Assembly: GCA_963691715.1 (NCBI GenBank)
Contig: OY829281.1
Span: forward strand, 1,116,001 to 1,180,000
DNA length: 64,000 nt
Direction of reading: 5' to 3'
From: HXMU1420-13 sp963691715
Lineage (GTDB): Bacteria > Bacteroidota > Rhodothermia > Balneolales > Balneolaceae
Below, in pieces: positions 1 to 9,614 of this stretch (position 1 is its first letter; every line of letters starts with the position of its first letter). Under the pieces are notes generated by a model that worked only from the letters and a program-made list of their open reading frames with translations, did not search any database and was not told the origin of the DNA. A program made the position numbers and the translations under genes.

Positions 1-692
1 TTGAATCAGATACAGCTAGCATTGATACCATTATTACAAAAGCGGATTTTATTTTAGTGCATCACTCCCATTTTGATCATCTCTCCGATGTGCCATATAT
101 AGCGCATAAAACTGGTGCTAAAGTCATAGGAACTGAAACTACGGTCAACATTTTAAGGGCTTATGGAATACCTAACACCCAATTATATCCTGTAAAAGGC
201 GGGGAAGATTATCAATTTGAAAACTTCTCTGTAAGGATTGTTCCATCTCTTCATTCTGCTCTAAATCAAAAACACTATATCGATTCTAGAGTCTACAATG
301 AGCCCCCAGAAGCACCGCTTAGAATTTCTGAATTCATTGAAGGTGGTTCACTTTCTTTCTTGGCTCGATTTAAGAATCATACCATCCTTACTATGGGTTC
401 TATGAATTTTATAGAACGCGAACTCTTCGACTTAAATCCAGATATACTTCTAGCTGGTGTCAATCAATCACAACTTGGTTTATATAATTACAATGAAAGA
501 TTAATTAAAGGAACAGATTATCCGAAATTCATTATCCCAACTCATTGGGATAATTTTCGACTGCCTTATGGCTATTCACAACAAGCTGCAATTGATTTAA
601 AATTGATTCCTTTTATTAAAGATATTGGCCAATTATCTCCAGAATCGGAGGTAATCATTCCAGTTCATTTAGAAACCATATCTATTGATTAA
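1..692 (+). CDS. MBL-fold metallo-hydrolase, 5' truncated by the window edge
   Basis: The reading frame is open from base 3, so the gene begins upstream of the window and only the C-terminal part (about 230 residues) is seen. It carries the metallo-beta-lactamase signature HSHFDH (HxHxDH), which binds the two-metal centre, just after a hydrophobic strand ending DFILV. A later GSMNF segment and a THWDNF segment near the C-terminus probably supply further metal ligands. Substrate cannot be deduced; relatives include lactonases, phosphodiesterases and lipid hydrolases. A GTG at base 57 lies inside the conserved motif region and is not the true start. It converges on the next gene. Confidence 0.8.
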   Translation, partial: ESDTASIDTIITKADFILVHHSHFDHLSDVPYIAHKTGAKVIGTETTVNILRAYGIPNTQLYPVKGGEDYQFENFSVRIVPSLHSALNQKHYIDSRVYNEPPEAPLRISEFIEGGSLSFLARFKNHTILTMGSMNFIERELFDLNPDILLAGVNQSQLGLYNYNERLIKGTDYPKFIIPTHWDNFRLPYGYSQQAAIDLKLIPFIKDIGQLSPESEVIIPVHLETISID

Positions 693-745
693 GTCGAAAC
701 TTTATGTTAGTAATCCATCACAGCAAAAAATTTAAATAATACCTC

Positions 746-775
746 TTAATATTTTTTTAATAAAATAAATATTAA
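746..775. terminator. AT-only inverted repeat between convergent genes
   Basis: Arms TTAATATTT (746-754) and AAATATTAA (767-775) form a 9-bp AT-only stem between the convergent MBL gene and the 159-residue gene, with A/T runs on both sides. The position fits a bidirectional terminator, but the stem has no G-C pair, so it is weak. Confidence 0.35.
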
Positions 776-789
776 AAAGTTGGAATAGC

Positions 790-1269
790 TCATTTTCTGT
801 TATGAGTATCTTTTATAATCAATTTAAAGCTTCCATCCTCTTCAATTGAAGATAATGTCCAATTAAAAGTATTTTCTGAAATAAATTCCCAGGTTTCATG
901 ATATGTTAAACGCACTGAATTAGATCCATAACCAACAATGGTATTTATCATATTTCCATCTTCATCGAAGGTAGTTTCATAGTCAAAAAAAGTAATAGGC
1001 ATATTTTGAGCCGTAAAAAAACCTCTGATTTTTTTATCTCCAGGGTGGTAAAACCACTCCCCTTCAGAATTTTTAACTGCTTTACCTTCTAAAACCAAAT
1101 ATCCAGTAGCTCGAACAGATAATTCCCCAACCCCCCATTCAAACGTTTGAAAACTGTCGTCACCTAGCCACCACTCACCACCAATAATTGCTTCAAAATT
1201 TTGAAGAGGATTTTGTGCGTAAGCAGTAGAGTAAAAAAAAACTATAAAAGGAATTAAAAATAATTTCAT
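790..1269 (-). CDS. Small secreted protein of unknown function
   Basis: A 159-residue protein with a clear signal peptide: positive N-terminus, hydrophobic core and a TAYAQ cleavage site near residue 19. The mature part is rich in aromatic residues and predicted beta strands (GGEWW, YETTFDEDGN, YHETWEF, FNWTL). This resembles small calycin-like or DUF1579-like secreted proteins, but I do not recognise the family firmly. It lies 30 bp downstream of the MMPL transporter on the same strand and may be co-transcribed. The initiator ATG directly precedes the signal peptide. Confidence 0.6.
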   Translation of the reverse strand: MKLFLIPFIVFFYSTAYAQNPLQNFEAIIGGEWWLGDDSFQTFEWGVGELSVRATGYLVLEGKAVKNSEGEWFYHPGDKKIRGFFTAQNMPITFFDYETTFDEDGNMINTIVGYGSNSVRLTYHETWEFISENTFNWTLSSIEEDGSFKLIIKDTHNRK

Positions 1270-1299
1270 TGCTCAATATCTAATAAAACAATTAAAGAG

Positions 1300-3804
1300 T
1301 TAGTATCGAATCCAATCGCGGTCCTCTAACCATTGAATAAGTGCCGGAAGAAATAAAATAGAGGTAAGTAAGGTCATCCCTATGCCTAAAACAGCCATAA
1401 TCCCAATTGATTGTAGGCCTGGATGTACAGTTAGAACCAAGCCAGCAAATCCTAGCATCGTTGTAAAACTACCCATAGTGATATGTTGCCCAGTACTAGA
1501 GAGTACTTGCCACATACTATTCTTTCCTTCTTCTCTATATCGATGAGCTAAATGAACCCCACTATCACAACCAATTCCTAAAATTGCTGGTAATACCACA
1601 AGATTGTAAAAATTGAATTGAAGGTCGAAAATCATAAGCAAGCCAAACAACCAGAGAAGTCCAATTAATAATGGCAACATAGATATCAAAGACCATCGAA
1701 AGGATCTAAATGTGTAAATCATAAAAAGGTAAATGATAATGAACGTTGCTCCAACCATATAAGGGCTCTCAGTCCGCATAAGATCAAGCATGGATGCTGC
1801 AACAATGCTCGTGCTAGCTGCATAATAAGTTTTTCCATTTTCTATGGTTACACTGCCAACATCATCTTTAAATGCTATCGATTTTCTTCCGTCCGAAAGA
1901 CCTTCTGAAGGATATACAATCACAAATCGACCTACTTCACCATCTTTTGTAATAAAACGTGTTTTTAAATAATCTGGAATTTGATCTATCGTAAGAGGTT
2001 CAGTAGTTTGCGCAGCGTCTCGTAGTTTGTCTAATTCCTCATCTTCACGATTTACAATAAAGGGGTCTTCCAATAGCTCGCGTATATAAGCAATATCTTC
2101 TAATTTTTCTTCAATCTCATCTATTGTGGAGGGAAAACGTTCCTGTAGTGATTCAACACTCTGAATGGTAGGAGAAGCCGTATCCGTTTCAAAGAGATAA
2201 CGAAGCTCCTCAAGTAATAAATTAACCTCATTATCAGATTCAGCAATTATATATGCTGGATTTCGACGTTTAGGTTCATCTATTTGACCTGCTACCTCTC
2301 GAAATTTTTCATATTCGGGATATCTTGGCTCTAGATTTCCAAAATTATATTCAAAACTCAAATTATTGGAATAACCGATAATAAAAATCGAAATAATAAA
2401 CCCAAATATAACAATAATTCTTGCAAATGGATATCTATGTGGTTCAATGTTAGGTGCTTGGTCATTCTTGCTAAAAAGAATCAAATTTAATTTTTCAAAA
2501 ATCACAAGCAATGATGGAAGAACATATAACATTGCGAAAAGAGCCAGTAAAATTCCTGTTCCAGAAATAAATCCAAATTCAGAGAAACCTCTGAAATCTG
2601 CAAACATCAACACATATAAAGCACAAGCAGTGGTAAAAGCACTTACCAGAATAGCTTCCCCAGTTTTAGAATTTGTGGTTTTTACCGCTTCCTCAACACT
2701 TAAACCACTGGACCGTAGTTCAATATATCTTGCGTAATAGTGTATTCCATAATCGATACCTAAACCAAATAGAATTACGGCAAGAACAGAAGTCATGGTA
2801 TTCAACATTCCTAAATAAAAATAAGTGATACCAAACGTCCAAACTAGGCTAAAAAATAAAGGGATTCCGATTATAAGAACTGGAATAGGCATTCGTATTA
2901 CATGGCTCCAAACACTATGTTTTCGATATTTTGGATTCCCATTTCTATAGTGTAAATATTTTTTAGAAAAAAAGTATACCATCACTAACAGAACAACACT
3001 ACTAATTCCAGAAAGAAAACTTCCAAGTACATCACTCATTATTGAAGTCAATTCTTCCAAGTGTCGTTTCAGTCGACCACCAAACTGAACTTCCATATCT
3101 GGATGAAAAGAAGCTGGATTTAGAGCAACAATTAGAGAATCATAAACTCCAAACATATCTTCTAAGTAGCGTATATCACTTTTGGATCCGGTTGGGAAAA
3201 ATTTAAGCACCATAATAGTGCTATCTTCATTTACAGGATATTCAGACGGAACCAATATGTCATAACTTTCCTTGAAGCCCTCTGCTGGATCCTCATTTTG
3301 TTCTAGATCATCTTCGAAATCGTCTTCAAAATCTACAAAAAAAGGATTTGCCTCTTCTTTGGCATAATAGATTTCGTCCTCTAACCAAAAAGTAATCTCC
3401 TCTAACTCTTCTTTACTCGCTAAATAAAGAGCATTATTTTTTACTAATTCCGTATCCTTTTTATATTCTGCATTTTTAAAATAAAAATCATTATATCGTG
3501 AATACCAAAGCTCTAGCGTTTTCGGAATAAGAGCTTCTGAGAATGCTTTATTTGCTTCAAAACTAGGTGATTTTATCGCCACCTGCATCTCAGTTTCCCC
3601 TCCAACTATTTCCTTTAGACTATTTAATGCCAGAACATTAGGATGATCTTTAGGTAGCAAATTAGCAATATCTGTATCTACTCTTAATTGTAAAGCAAAA
3701 AAACCACTTACAATAGCTATTAATACACTTAACCCAATAACCAAGAAAGGATGTGAGATATTTAGTGCTAAAAGAGGTTGGAAAAACCTCAAAATTTGAT
3801 TCAT
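1300..3804 (-). CDS. RND/MMPL-family transporter
   Basis: An 834-residue inner-membrane protein with two repeated halves, each a large periplasmic loop followed by a helical bundle of the sterol-sensing-domain/MMPL type. The first TM is near residues 20-40. The first bundle contains FGLGIDYGIHYYARY and the second ILGIGCDSGVHLAHRY, placing the acidic residues expected for the proton relay of RND pumps. A very acidic stretch in the first periplasmic loop (EDDFEDDLEQNEDPAE) is notable. MMPL/HpnN-like proteins export lipids or other hydrophobic compounds from the inner membrane. Neighbours do not reveal the substrate; the DUF3047 gene lies 40 bp upstream. Confidence 0.88.
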   Translation of the reverse strand: MNQILRFFQPLLALNISHPFLVIGLSVLIAIVSGFFALQLRVDTDIANLLPKDHPNVLALNSLKEIVGGETEMQVAIKSPSFEANKAFSEALIPKTLELWYSRYNDFYFKNAEYKKDTELVKNNALYLASKEELEEITFWLEDEIYYAKEEANPFFVDFEDDFEDDLEQNEDPAEGFKESYDILVPSEYPVNEDSTIMVLKFFPTGSKSDIRYLEDMFGVYDSLIVALNPASFHPDMEVQFGGRLKRHLEELTSIMSDVLGSFLSGISSVVLLVMVYFFSKKYLHYRNGNPKYRKHSVWSHVIRMPIPVLIIGIPLFFSLVWTFGITYFYLGMLNTMTSVLAVILFGLGIDYGIHYYARYIELRSSGLSVEEAVKTTNSKTGEAILVSAFTTACALYVLMFADFRGFSEFGFISGTGILLALFAMLYVLPSLLVIFEKLNLILFSKNDQAPNIEPHRYPFARIIVIFGFIISIFIIGYSNNLSFEYNFGNLEPRYPEYEKFREVAGQIDEPKRRNPAYIIAESDNEVNLLLEELRYLFETDTASPTIQSVESLQERFPSTIDEIEEKLEDIAYIRELLEDPFIVNREDEELDKLRDAAQTTEPLTIDQIPDYLKTRFITKDGEVGRFVIVYPSEGLSDGRKSIAFKDDVGSVTIENGKTYYAASTSIVAASMLDLMRTESPYMVGATFIIIYLFMIYTFRSFRWSLISMLPLLIGLLWLFGLLMIFDLQFNFYNLVVLPAILGIGCDSGVHLAHRYREEGKNSMWQVLSSTGQHITMGSFTTMLGFAGLVLTVHPGLQSIGIMAVLGIGMTLLTSILFLPALIQWLEDRDWIRY

Positions 3805-3844
3805 AAAAAATTAGATCAATTAAACATAAAATACGAAAGTTCCA

Positions 3845-4573
3845 CTAATTTGACCGATGTGATTTAAGTAAAATATTGTCGTAATCTGCACTAACCCTAT
3901 CATCTGTATCATTTCCATCGCTTAAAAGTAAAATAGCTAACGGTTTTGAAGGTGGTGAATCACCAAATAACCGTTTATAGTCTTCAACTATGTTCCTTTC
4001 AAATGTTTGCCAATTACCAATGTTTTGTTCTCCACTACCTACTACAATAATTTTTTGATTGCCATTAAATTTTGAAAGTGTTTTACCAACTGGTAAAGTA
4101 GAACTCCAGGTATAACGAATAGATTTTGGAACTTTTCTAAACATAATATAACCTAAATCAAAAACAACATATATACTTGCAGCTACATCATTTTTCTTTT
4201 TACTATCTTCATTTGCACCTGATGGAAGATCATGAATTCTCCAATCCCAACTCAAAATTGGGGTTTCATTTATATTGACCTCTATATCTTCAAAAAAGGG
4301 ATAACTTAAATGTTTACCTCGGACCCCATCAAAACGGAGAAAAATATTTTCCTCTTCTTTATCTATTACATAATTATAAGTTTTTCTTAACTCACCTGTA
4401 TAGGTATTAGGCTTAACTTCACCTTTTTGATTGTACCAGTTAATGGGCAGCTCACCAATATGGTCTAACTGAAAATCGTCGATATAAACTCTTTTAAATA
4501 GATCCTGCCCCATTAAATCGACATTTAAAAGAAACACAATTAATAATGCAAAAAAATAAATATTGAACCTCAT
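3845..4573 (-). CDS. DUF3047 domain-containing secreted protein
   Basis: A 242-residue protein with an N-terminal signal peptide (hydrophobic core in residues 6-20). The rest matches the DUF3047 family as I know it: an LSWDWRIHDLP segment, a KKNDVAASIYVVFD strand pair and a C-terminal LLLSDGNDTDDRVSADYDNI block that may bind a metal. Function of the family is unknown. It is the first gene of a minus-strand group with the MMPL transporter (40 bp apart). A divergent promoter region of about 124 bp separates it from the next plus-strand gene. Confidence 0.75.
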   Translation of the reverse strand: MRFNIYFFALLIVFLLNVDLMGQDLFKRVYIDDFQLDHIGELPINWYNQKGEVKPNTYTGELRKTYNYVIDKEEENIFLRFDGVRGKHLSYPFFEDIEVNINETPILSWDWRIHDLPSGANEDSKKKNDVAASIYVVFDLGYIMFRKVPKSIRYTWSSTLPVGKTLSKFNGNQKIIVVGSGEQNIGNWQTFERNIVEDYKRLFGDSPPSKPLAILLLSDGNDTDDRVSADYDNILLKSHRSN

Positions 4574-4697
4574 ATAGTTTTTAAGAATTTTTTCTCTAAA
4601 CGTAAAGCCATGACTAAAAAATTGCTCATTTGTATACTTTGTTTACCATAAACCCTTAACTTATCAAACTTATTTTTCATTTCCTCTAACATACATT

Positions 4698-5186
4698 ATG
4701 AATTTTATTCAAAAATCAGTCAGAATAACGCTGATTTCATTTATTATTTATGGAGCGCTAGTCGCAACACATGAAGGCGAATATTGGCCTTTTAGTATAT
4801 ATCCAATGTTTTCAAAAGCCGGTAATCCATGGACAAGAGCTATTGTTCGAGATGTAACTTCTGTTACAGATACCCTATTATGGAATACAACGAGTATCGA
4901 ACAATTACAAGGTGACCCAGTTTCCATGAAAGAAATAGGTGTTGATCAAATCGATTACTCCAATTTTGTTTCAAAAACTAAAACATGGAACTCAAACCGT
5001 GTTTCAGCATTACGAACAATGCTTGGAGAGGAATATATCTCAAAAAATGACTGGATGATTTATAAAGTGAATGGCAGAATTTTAGATAATGACAGTGTAA
5101 CTGTTCACTATGTTCCTTTTTTACTTTTTACAAAAGATTCAACAGTATTTAATCCAAATTTTGAGCGCTCATCTTATTTTCAATGA
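4698..5186 (+). CDS. Membrane-anchored protein of unknown function, partner of the next gene
   Basis: A 162-residue protein with one N-terminal hydrophobic helix (about residues 8-24), then a motif HEGEYWPFSIYPMFS and a soluble region. I do not recognise the family. Its stop codon overlaps the start of the next gene in an ATGA arrangement (5183-5186), so the two are translationally coupled. The tail is most likely extracytoplasmic, since the WPFSIYPMFS motif follows the membrane helix at once. It opens a four-gene plus-strand run ending with the galactofuranose genes, although the link in function is only positional. Confidence 0.6.
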   Translation: MNFIQKSVRITLISFIIYGALVATHEGEYWPFSIYPMFSKAGNPWTRAIVRDVTSVTDTLLWNTTSIEQLQGDPVSMKEIGVDQIDYSNFVSKTKTWNSNRVSALRTMLGEEYISKNDWMIYKVNGRILDNDSVTVHYVPFLLFTKDSTVFNPNFERSSYFQ

Positions 5187-6076
5187 TTATGAATATCGGA
5201 AAGTTAATTTCAAATAATCTATATGGTGGAACAGAGGAGCTTAGTAAAGCACAAAACATTTACTTTAAGGTTTTCGAGTTCTTTGTCCTATACAATGTTA
5301 TATATCTAGCTTGGTATTGGGGCTTATACACTTTAAAAATTACCGATGTTGTATTACCACTTGGAATAGCAACAATGATTGATATTTCTTTCATGCATGG
5401 AAATAATCTTCCTTTAATAAATGCAGGATTGATCACGCTAGTTATGATAGCAGCATTTTTTAGAAAAGGACCAAACTGGCTCTACATGTTTGTATTCATT
5501 CTTCTGCATATTCAATATGTTGCTAGATTCTCTATTGGTGAAATACCCCATAGCGCAAACTTACCGGGAATGGCTCTTTTCAGTTTTGCAGTCGGCATGA
5601 TCTTCTTCAAAGACAAAGTTCATTTATATAGATTTATATTTGGCTTTACTTTATTCTATATAGGTTTAGGATACTTTTCTGCTTCAATGTCTAAACTTAT
5701 TGGAACTGGACCATCTTGGATTGATGGTCGGCATTTATGGCTTTGGATAGCCGAAAAAGGCACAGATATTTTAGGTCGGGAAGGAGCATTCGATTATAAT
5801 TTTGTGCAGACGCTAGCTTTAAATAGTATCCCTGCTGCTACACTAATGCTTTTTATTGGGATATTTACTGAGTTCATAGGACCTCTTGTATGGTTTCGAA
5901 AAACTAGACCATATGCCATTTTAGCATTGGTAGGAATGCACTACGGCGTAATGTTAAGTATGAACATTAGATTTGATGCATTTATGATCGAATTACTACT
6001 CGTTGGCTTACCATGGCCAGAATGGTATGATCGATATAAAGGCATTTTCAAAAAATCTCCCTTAAAAGTTGAATAA
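5183..6076 (+). CDS. Polytopic membrane protein, possibly HTTM-like
   Basis: A 297-residue protein with about six to seven hydrophobic segments, starting near residues 30-50. Between helices lies a KLIGTGPSWIDGRHLWLWI stretch, which is reminiscent of HTTM/vitamin-K-carboxylase-like membrane domains, and a later GMHYGVMLSM segment with a buried His. The similarity is by eye only. It is coupled by a 4-base overlap to the upstream small membrane protein and lies 9 bp upstream of glf. A role in surface-glycan or lipid modification is possible but unproven. Confidence 0.55.
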   Translation: MIMNIGKLISNNLYGGTEELSKAQNIYFKVFEFFVLYNVIYLAWYWGLYTLKITDVVLPLGIATMIDISFMHGNNLPLINAGLITLVMIAAFFRKGPNWLYMFVFILLHIQYVARFSIGEIPHSANLPGMALFSFAVGMIFFKDKVHLYRFIFGFTLFYIGLGYFSASMSKLIGTGPSWIDGRHLWLWIAEKGTDILGREGAFDYNFVQTLALNSIPAATLMLFIGIFTEFIGPLVWFRKTRPYAILALVGMHYGVMLSMNIRFDAFMIELLLVGLPWPEWYDRYKGIFKKSPLKVE

Positions 6077-6085
6077 ATTAAAATT

Positions 6086-7210
6086 ATGAATGTTGATTGG
6101 TTAATTGTAGGTGCTGGTTTTACTGGATCAATTCTGGCAGAACGTATAGCAAATATCTGTAATGAAAAAGTATTATTAGTTGAAAAAAGGAATCATATCG
6201 CAGGAAATGCTTATGATTTTTATGATGAACATGGTATTCTAGTTCATAAATATGGGCCACATATATTCCATACAAATAGCAAAAAAGTATGGGATTATTT
6301 ATCTGAATTTACAACATGGAGGCATTATTTCCATCAAGTTTTAGCGAGCATAGACGGTAAACAAGTTCCAATTCCTTTTAATTACAACTCTATTTACTCT
6401 GTCTTTCCTTTATCTTTTGCTCAAAACCTTGAAAAAACATTGACTGAGAGATTTGGATATGGGAAAAAGGTTTCCATTCTCAAATTGTTAGAAGAAGAAT
6501 CTGAAGACTTGAAATTTCTAGCAGACTATGTCTATAAAAATGTGTTCTTAGGGTATACTCTTAAACAATGGGGTGTTAAACCAGAAGAAATTGATAAATC
6601 GGTAACCAGTAGAGTTCCAATATATCTAAGCAGAGACAATAGGTATTTTCAAGATACGTACCAAGCAATACCTGAATTTGGCTACACAAAAATGTTTCAA
6701 AACATCATTAATCATCCAAATATAAAACTCTTACTAAATACAAATTATAAAGAGATTGAAGACCAGATTACATTTAAAAAAATTATTTATACTGGACCTT
6801 TAGATTTTTATTTTGATTATGAATTTGGACCTCTTCCTTATCGCAGTTTAGATTTTTCATTTAAAAATTTAAAACAAGACAGATATCAAGATGTTGCACA
6901 AGTTAATTACCCTAATGAATTTAACTTCACTAGAATAACTGAATTTAAACATCTTTCAGGGCAAAAGGCTGAGTCTACTTCTTTTGTTTATGAATTCCCT
7001 CAAGAGTATGAGATTGGGAAAAATACCCCTTACTATCCAATACCTAATGAGGAGAATAAAATTCTTGCTGATAAATACAAACAAAAAACTAAACAGCTTG
7101 ATAATGTAATATTTGCAGGTCGACTGGCTGATTATCAATATTATAATATGGATCAAGCAGCAGCTAGAGCCCTATCAATCTTTGAAAAACAAATTTTATC
7201 ATCCAAATAA
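6086..7210 (+). CDS. glf: UDP-galactopyranose mutase
   Basis: This flavoenzyme interconverts UDP-galactopyranose and UDP-galactofuranose in the cytoplasm, supplying Galf for surface glycans. The 374-residue length is typical. An N-terminal FAD-binding GAGFTGSILAER loop (residues 9-20) is followed by LVEKRNHIAGNAYDF and HKYGPHIFHT, all hallmark Glf segments. The C-terminal NVIFAGRLADYQYYNMDQ stretch closes the FAD site. The gene follows the membrane pair by 9 bp and precedes a galactofuranosyltransferase-like GT2 by 13 bp, which supports a Galf pathway. No Shine-Dalgarno sequence is visible. Confidence 0.95.
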   Translation: MNVDWLIVGAGFTGSILAERIANICNEKVLLVEKRNHIAGNAYDFYDEHGILVHKYGPHIFHTNSKKVWDYLSEFTTWRHYFHQVLASIDGKQVPIPFNYNSIYSVFPLSFAQNLEKTLTERFGYGKKVSILKLLEEESEDLKFLADYVYKNVFLGYTLKQWGVKPEEIDKSVTSRVPIYLSRDNRYFQDTYQAIPEFGYTKMFQNIINHPNIKLLLNTNYKEIEDQITFKKIIYTGPLDFYFDYEFGPLPYRSLDFSFKNLKQDRYQDVAQVNYPNEFNFTRITEFKHLSGQKAESTSFVYEFPQEYEIGKNTPYYPIPNEENKILADKYKQKTKQLDNVIFAGRLADYQYYNMDQAAARALSIFEKQILSSK

Positions 7211-7223
7211 TTAAGTCAATTAG

Positions 7224-8108
7224 ATGACAGTAGTAGCAGTTTTAGTAACATTCAACAGATTAAATTTATTAAAAAAAGCAGTTTCTGCAGTTGAAAACCA
7301 AACACGTAAACCAGACCATATAGTTATAGTAGATAATGGAAGTACCGACGGAACAAGTGAATGGTTATCAGGAAAAAAAAATGTTGTACTTGTTCAACAA
7401 GATAACATAGGGAGTGCTGGAGGTCAAAACTCAGGGATAAAAGCTGCAATTGAACATAATGCAGACTGGATTTGGTGTATGGATGATGATGTGGAGCCGA
7501 ATCCCTCCTCCTTAGCTGAATTAGAACAAGCGGCAATAAAGCATCCAAATTCTGGCTTTTTGAATAGTTTAGTAATTGGTGATGATGGCATTACAATGAA
7601 TGTACCTATCATCGATTTTTCAAAAAATAAAAACTTTTACCCTGGCTGGGGCGACAAGCTTGCAGACAATCTTTTAAAAATAAATTGTTCTACTTTTGTT
7701 TCACTGTTCGTAAATAGAAACGCAATTGAAAAAGTCGGCCTACCTATAAAAGATTTTTTTATTTGGAATGATGATTATGAGTTCACTTTAAGAATATCGA
7801 AATATTTTGAAAATTTTCTTGTCAGTAAAAGTATCGTTGTTCATAAAAGAGTAATCTCTGCCCCTCCTGGGATAATCATAGAAAATAACCCAAATCGTAT
7901 AGCAAACTATTTTTACTTATATAGGAATAAGTCCTATGTACGAAGAAAACACATAGGTTTTATCGCTTATTTAGATTTTTTAACTGGGGTGTTTTCAACC
8001 TCATTTTCAATCATAACCTCTGGTAAATTCAAATTTTTAAAGTTAAAAACAATATTAAGAGGAGTAATTAGTGGATTTTTCTTTAATCCATCAATTGAAA
8101 AAATTTAA
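7224..8108 (+). CDS. Family 2 glycosyltransferase, galactofuranosyltransferase-like
   Basis: A 294-residue GT-A-fold enzyme. The N-terminus has VTFNR and the VDNGSTDGT nucleotide-binding segment; the metal-binding motif is CMDDDVEP near residue 90. A later FFIWNDDYEFTLR block resembles the catalytic region of rhamnosyl- and galactofuranosyltransferases of the GlfT type. With glf just upstream, transfer of galactofuranose is the most economical guess. Its stop codon (8106-8108) is immediately adjacent to the stop of the convergent flippase gene (8109), leaving no intergenic base for a terminator. Confidence 0.85.
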   Translation: MTVVAVLVTFNRLNLLKKAVSAVENQTRKPDHIVIVDNGSTDGTSEWLSGKKNVVLVQQDNIGSAGGQNSGIKAAIEHNADWIWCMDDDVEPNPSSLAELEQAAIKHPNSGFLNSLVIGDDGITMNVPIIDFSKNKNFYPGWGDKLADNLLKINCSTFVSLFVNRNAIEKVGLPIKDFFIWNDDYEFTLRISKYFENFLVSKSIVVHKRVISAPPGIIIENNPNRIANYFYLYRNKSYVRRKHIGFIAYLDFLTGVFSTSFSIITSGKFKFLKLKTILRGVISGFFFNPSIEKI

Positions 8109-9614
8109 CTACTTCCACAGGAATTTAAAGCTAATTAACGACTTTAAATTTAGCCAATCGCTTTTATTCAACACTTTAAAAATACTACCAAATAAAAGGT
8201 ATAGACTTATAAAAATAACGAAAGAAATCGTCATTGATAACAGATCATTAAAAATGAAATATTGATTGAGTAGATAGATTATTACTCCAATAATTATACT
8301 CAACCCTAAAACTTTTATATAATGTATAATCGGTATAACATTTTTTGCATGTATTCCTAAGTGCCCCCCTATTTTTTTAATTGTAAATACCCAGTTTATA
8401 ACATTAGCTAGCAAGGTGGCAGTTGCTGTACCAACTATCCCAAATAAAAAAGTAAATGGTATACTAAGTATCACATTTAATAGTACGAGCTGTACAGATA
8501 ATTGGAATATTCCTTTTGTGTCGGCATAAGCTTGTAATATACTCCCGAAATGAGCTACACGAATTAGTATTATAAGATTATAAATTTGAAACGGTAAAAT
8601 TGCATTTTGATAATTCGTCTCACCAGACTCAAAAAGAAATGAAATAAATTGTGGAGCAACAACAATAAAGAAAATGGATAATGGTATTATCAAAATTGAC
8701 ACTTTCTGAATACCTTTATGCCATAAATCAATAAGTTTTTCTTTTTTATTATTCATTTGATAATAGACATACCTACTTATCAATACCGATCCAACTGCAA
8801 AAGGAATAACTCGTATTATCGGAACCTCTTGAGCTCCTATCAGATAATCCGCAAAAGCTTGTTCTGTTAAAAAAAATGCTACAATCGATTTATCTGCCCA
8901 TTTATTAAATTGGTTCACTAAAGCTGAAACTCCAAGAGGAATACTAAAATTGATTTGTTCTTTAAGGTTTCCTACAGGTGTTCTTAAATTTCCTTTAGGT
9001 AAGATTAACCACATCCAGATAATTGAACCAGTAAATCGAATTCCCGCATAACCAAGCATAGAATAGAGTGCTGTTTCCACATTATAACCGAGTACAAGAG
9101 GTCCAATTAATGCCATAAAGGACATTAAACTCGTTATGATTTGATACCATCCAGCTTCTTTTTGTCTGTCTGATGCCAATAATACATTATGAACAGGCCA
9201 GGTTGGAATTTCAAGTACTGCTACGCCTGCAATAATAGGAAGTAATGCTTTAATAGACTCTCTAACGGATGGATCGAATTTAGTAATCAACGAATCCGCA
9301 AAAAACATAATCAATAAAATAATTCCTGCAGATAATAACCCCGTAATACCTAGAATTACTGAAGTTTGTACCGTAAATGCTTTGCGATAATTTTTTGTAA
9401 GCTTCTCAAAATAATAAAATATGCTTTCAGGAAAACCCAAAGTCGCAACGTATCGCGCAACTTCGTATACCATCAATAGATAACCAACAATAGCAAAATC
9501 AGTTTTTGATAATAAACGAGCTATTACTACTGCAGTAGTAAGATCAATTAATGAGGTTAAAACCCTTGAGAAAACAACAACCATTGTTTTTTCTGAAAGT
9601 GATTTATCCGACAT
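8109..9614 (-). CDS. Wzx-type oligosaccharide flippase
   Basis: A 501-residue polytopic protein with roughly 12-14 transmembrane helices, matching the polysaccharide biosynthesis/MATE-like family that flips undecaprenyl-linked oligosaccharides across the inner membrane. The N-terminal segment with VVVFSRVLTSLIDLTTAVV and RLLSKTDFAIVGYLL is typical. Its start lies inside the 3' end of the upstream GT4 gene (11-bp overlap), so the two are probably translated from one mRNA. It fits with the neighbouring glycosyltransferases as a surface-glycan export gene; the glycan itself is unknown. Confidence 0.85.
   Translation of the reverse strand: MSDKSLSEKTMVVVFSRVLTSLIDLTTAVVIARLLSKTDFAIVGYLLMVYEVARYVATLGFPESIFYYFEKLTKNYRKAFTVQTSVILGITGLLSAGIILLIMFFADSLITKFDPSVRESIKALLPIIAGVAVLEIPTWPVHNVLLASDRQKEAGWYQIITSLMSFMALIGPLVLGYNVETALYSMLGYAGIRFTGSIIWMWLILPKGNLRTPVGNLKEQINFSIPLGVSALVNQFNKWADKSIVAFFLTEQAFADYLIGAQEVPIIRVIPFAVGSVLISRYVYYQMNNKKEKLIDLWHKGIQKVSILIIPLSIFFIVVAPQFISFLFESGETNYQNAILPFQIYNLIILIRVAHFGSILQAYADTKGIFQLSVQLVLLNVILSIPFTFLFGIVGTATATLLANVINWVFTIKKIGGHLGIHAKNVIPIIHYIKVLGLSIIIGVIIYLLNQYFIFNDLLSMTISFVIFISLYLLFGSIFKVLNKSDWLNLKSLISFKFLWK

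Noticed and set aside
8071..8265. 64-codon plus-strand frame
   Set aside because: It overlaps the end of the GT2 gene and the 3' end of the flippase on the other strand; no family or independent signal.
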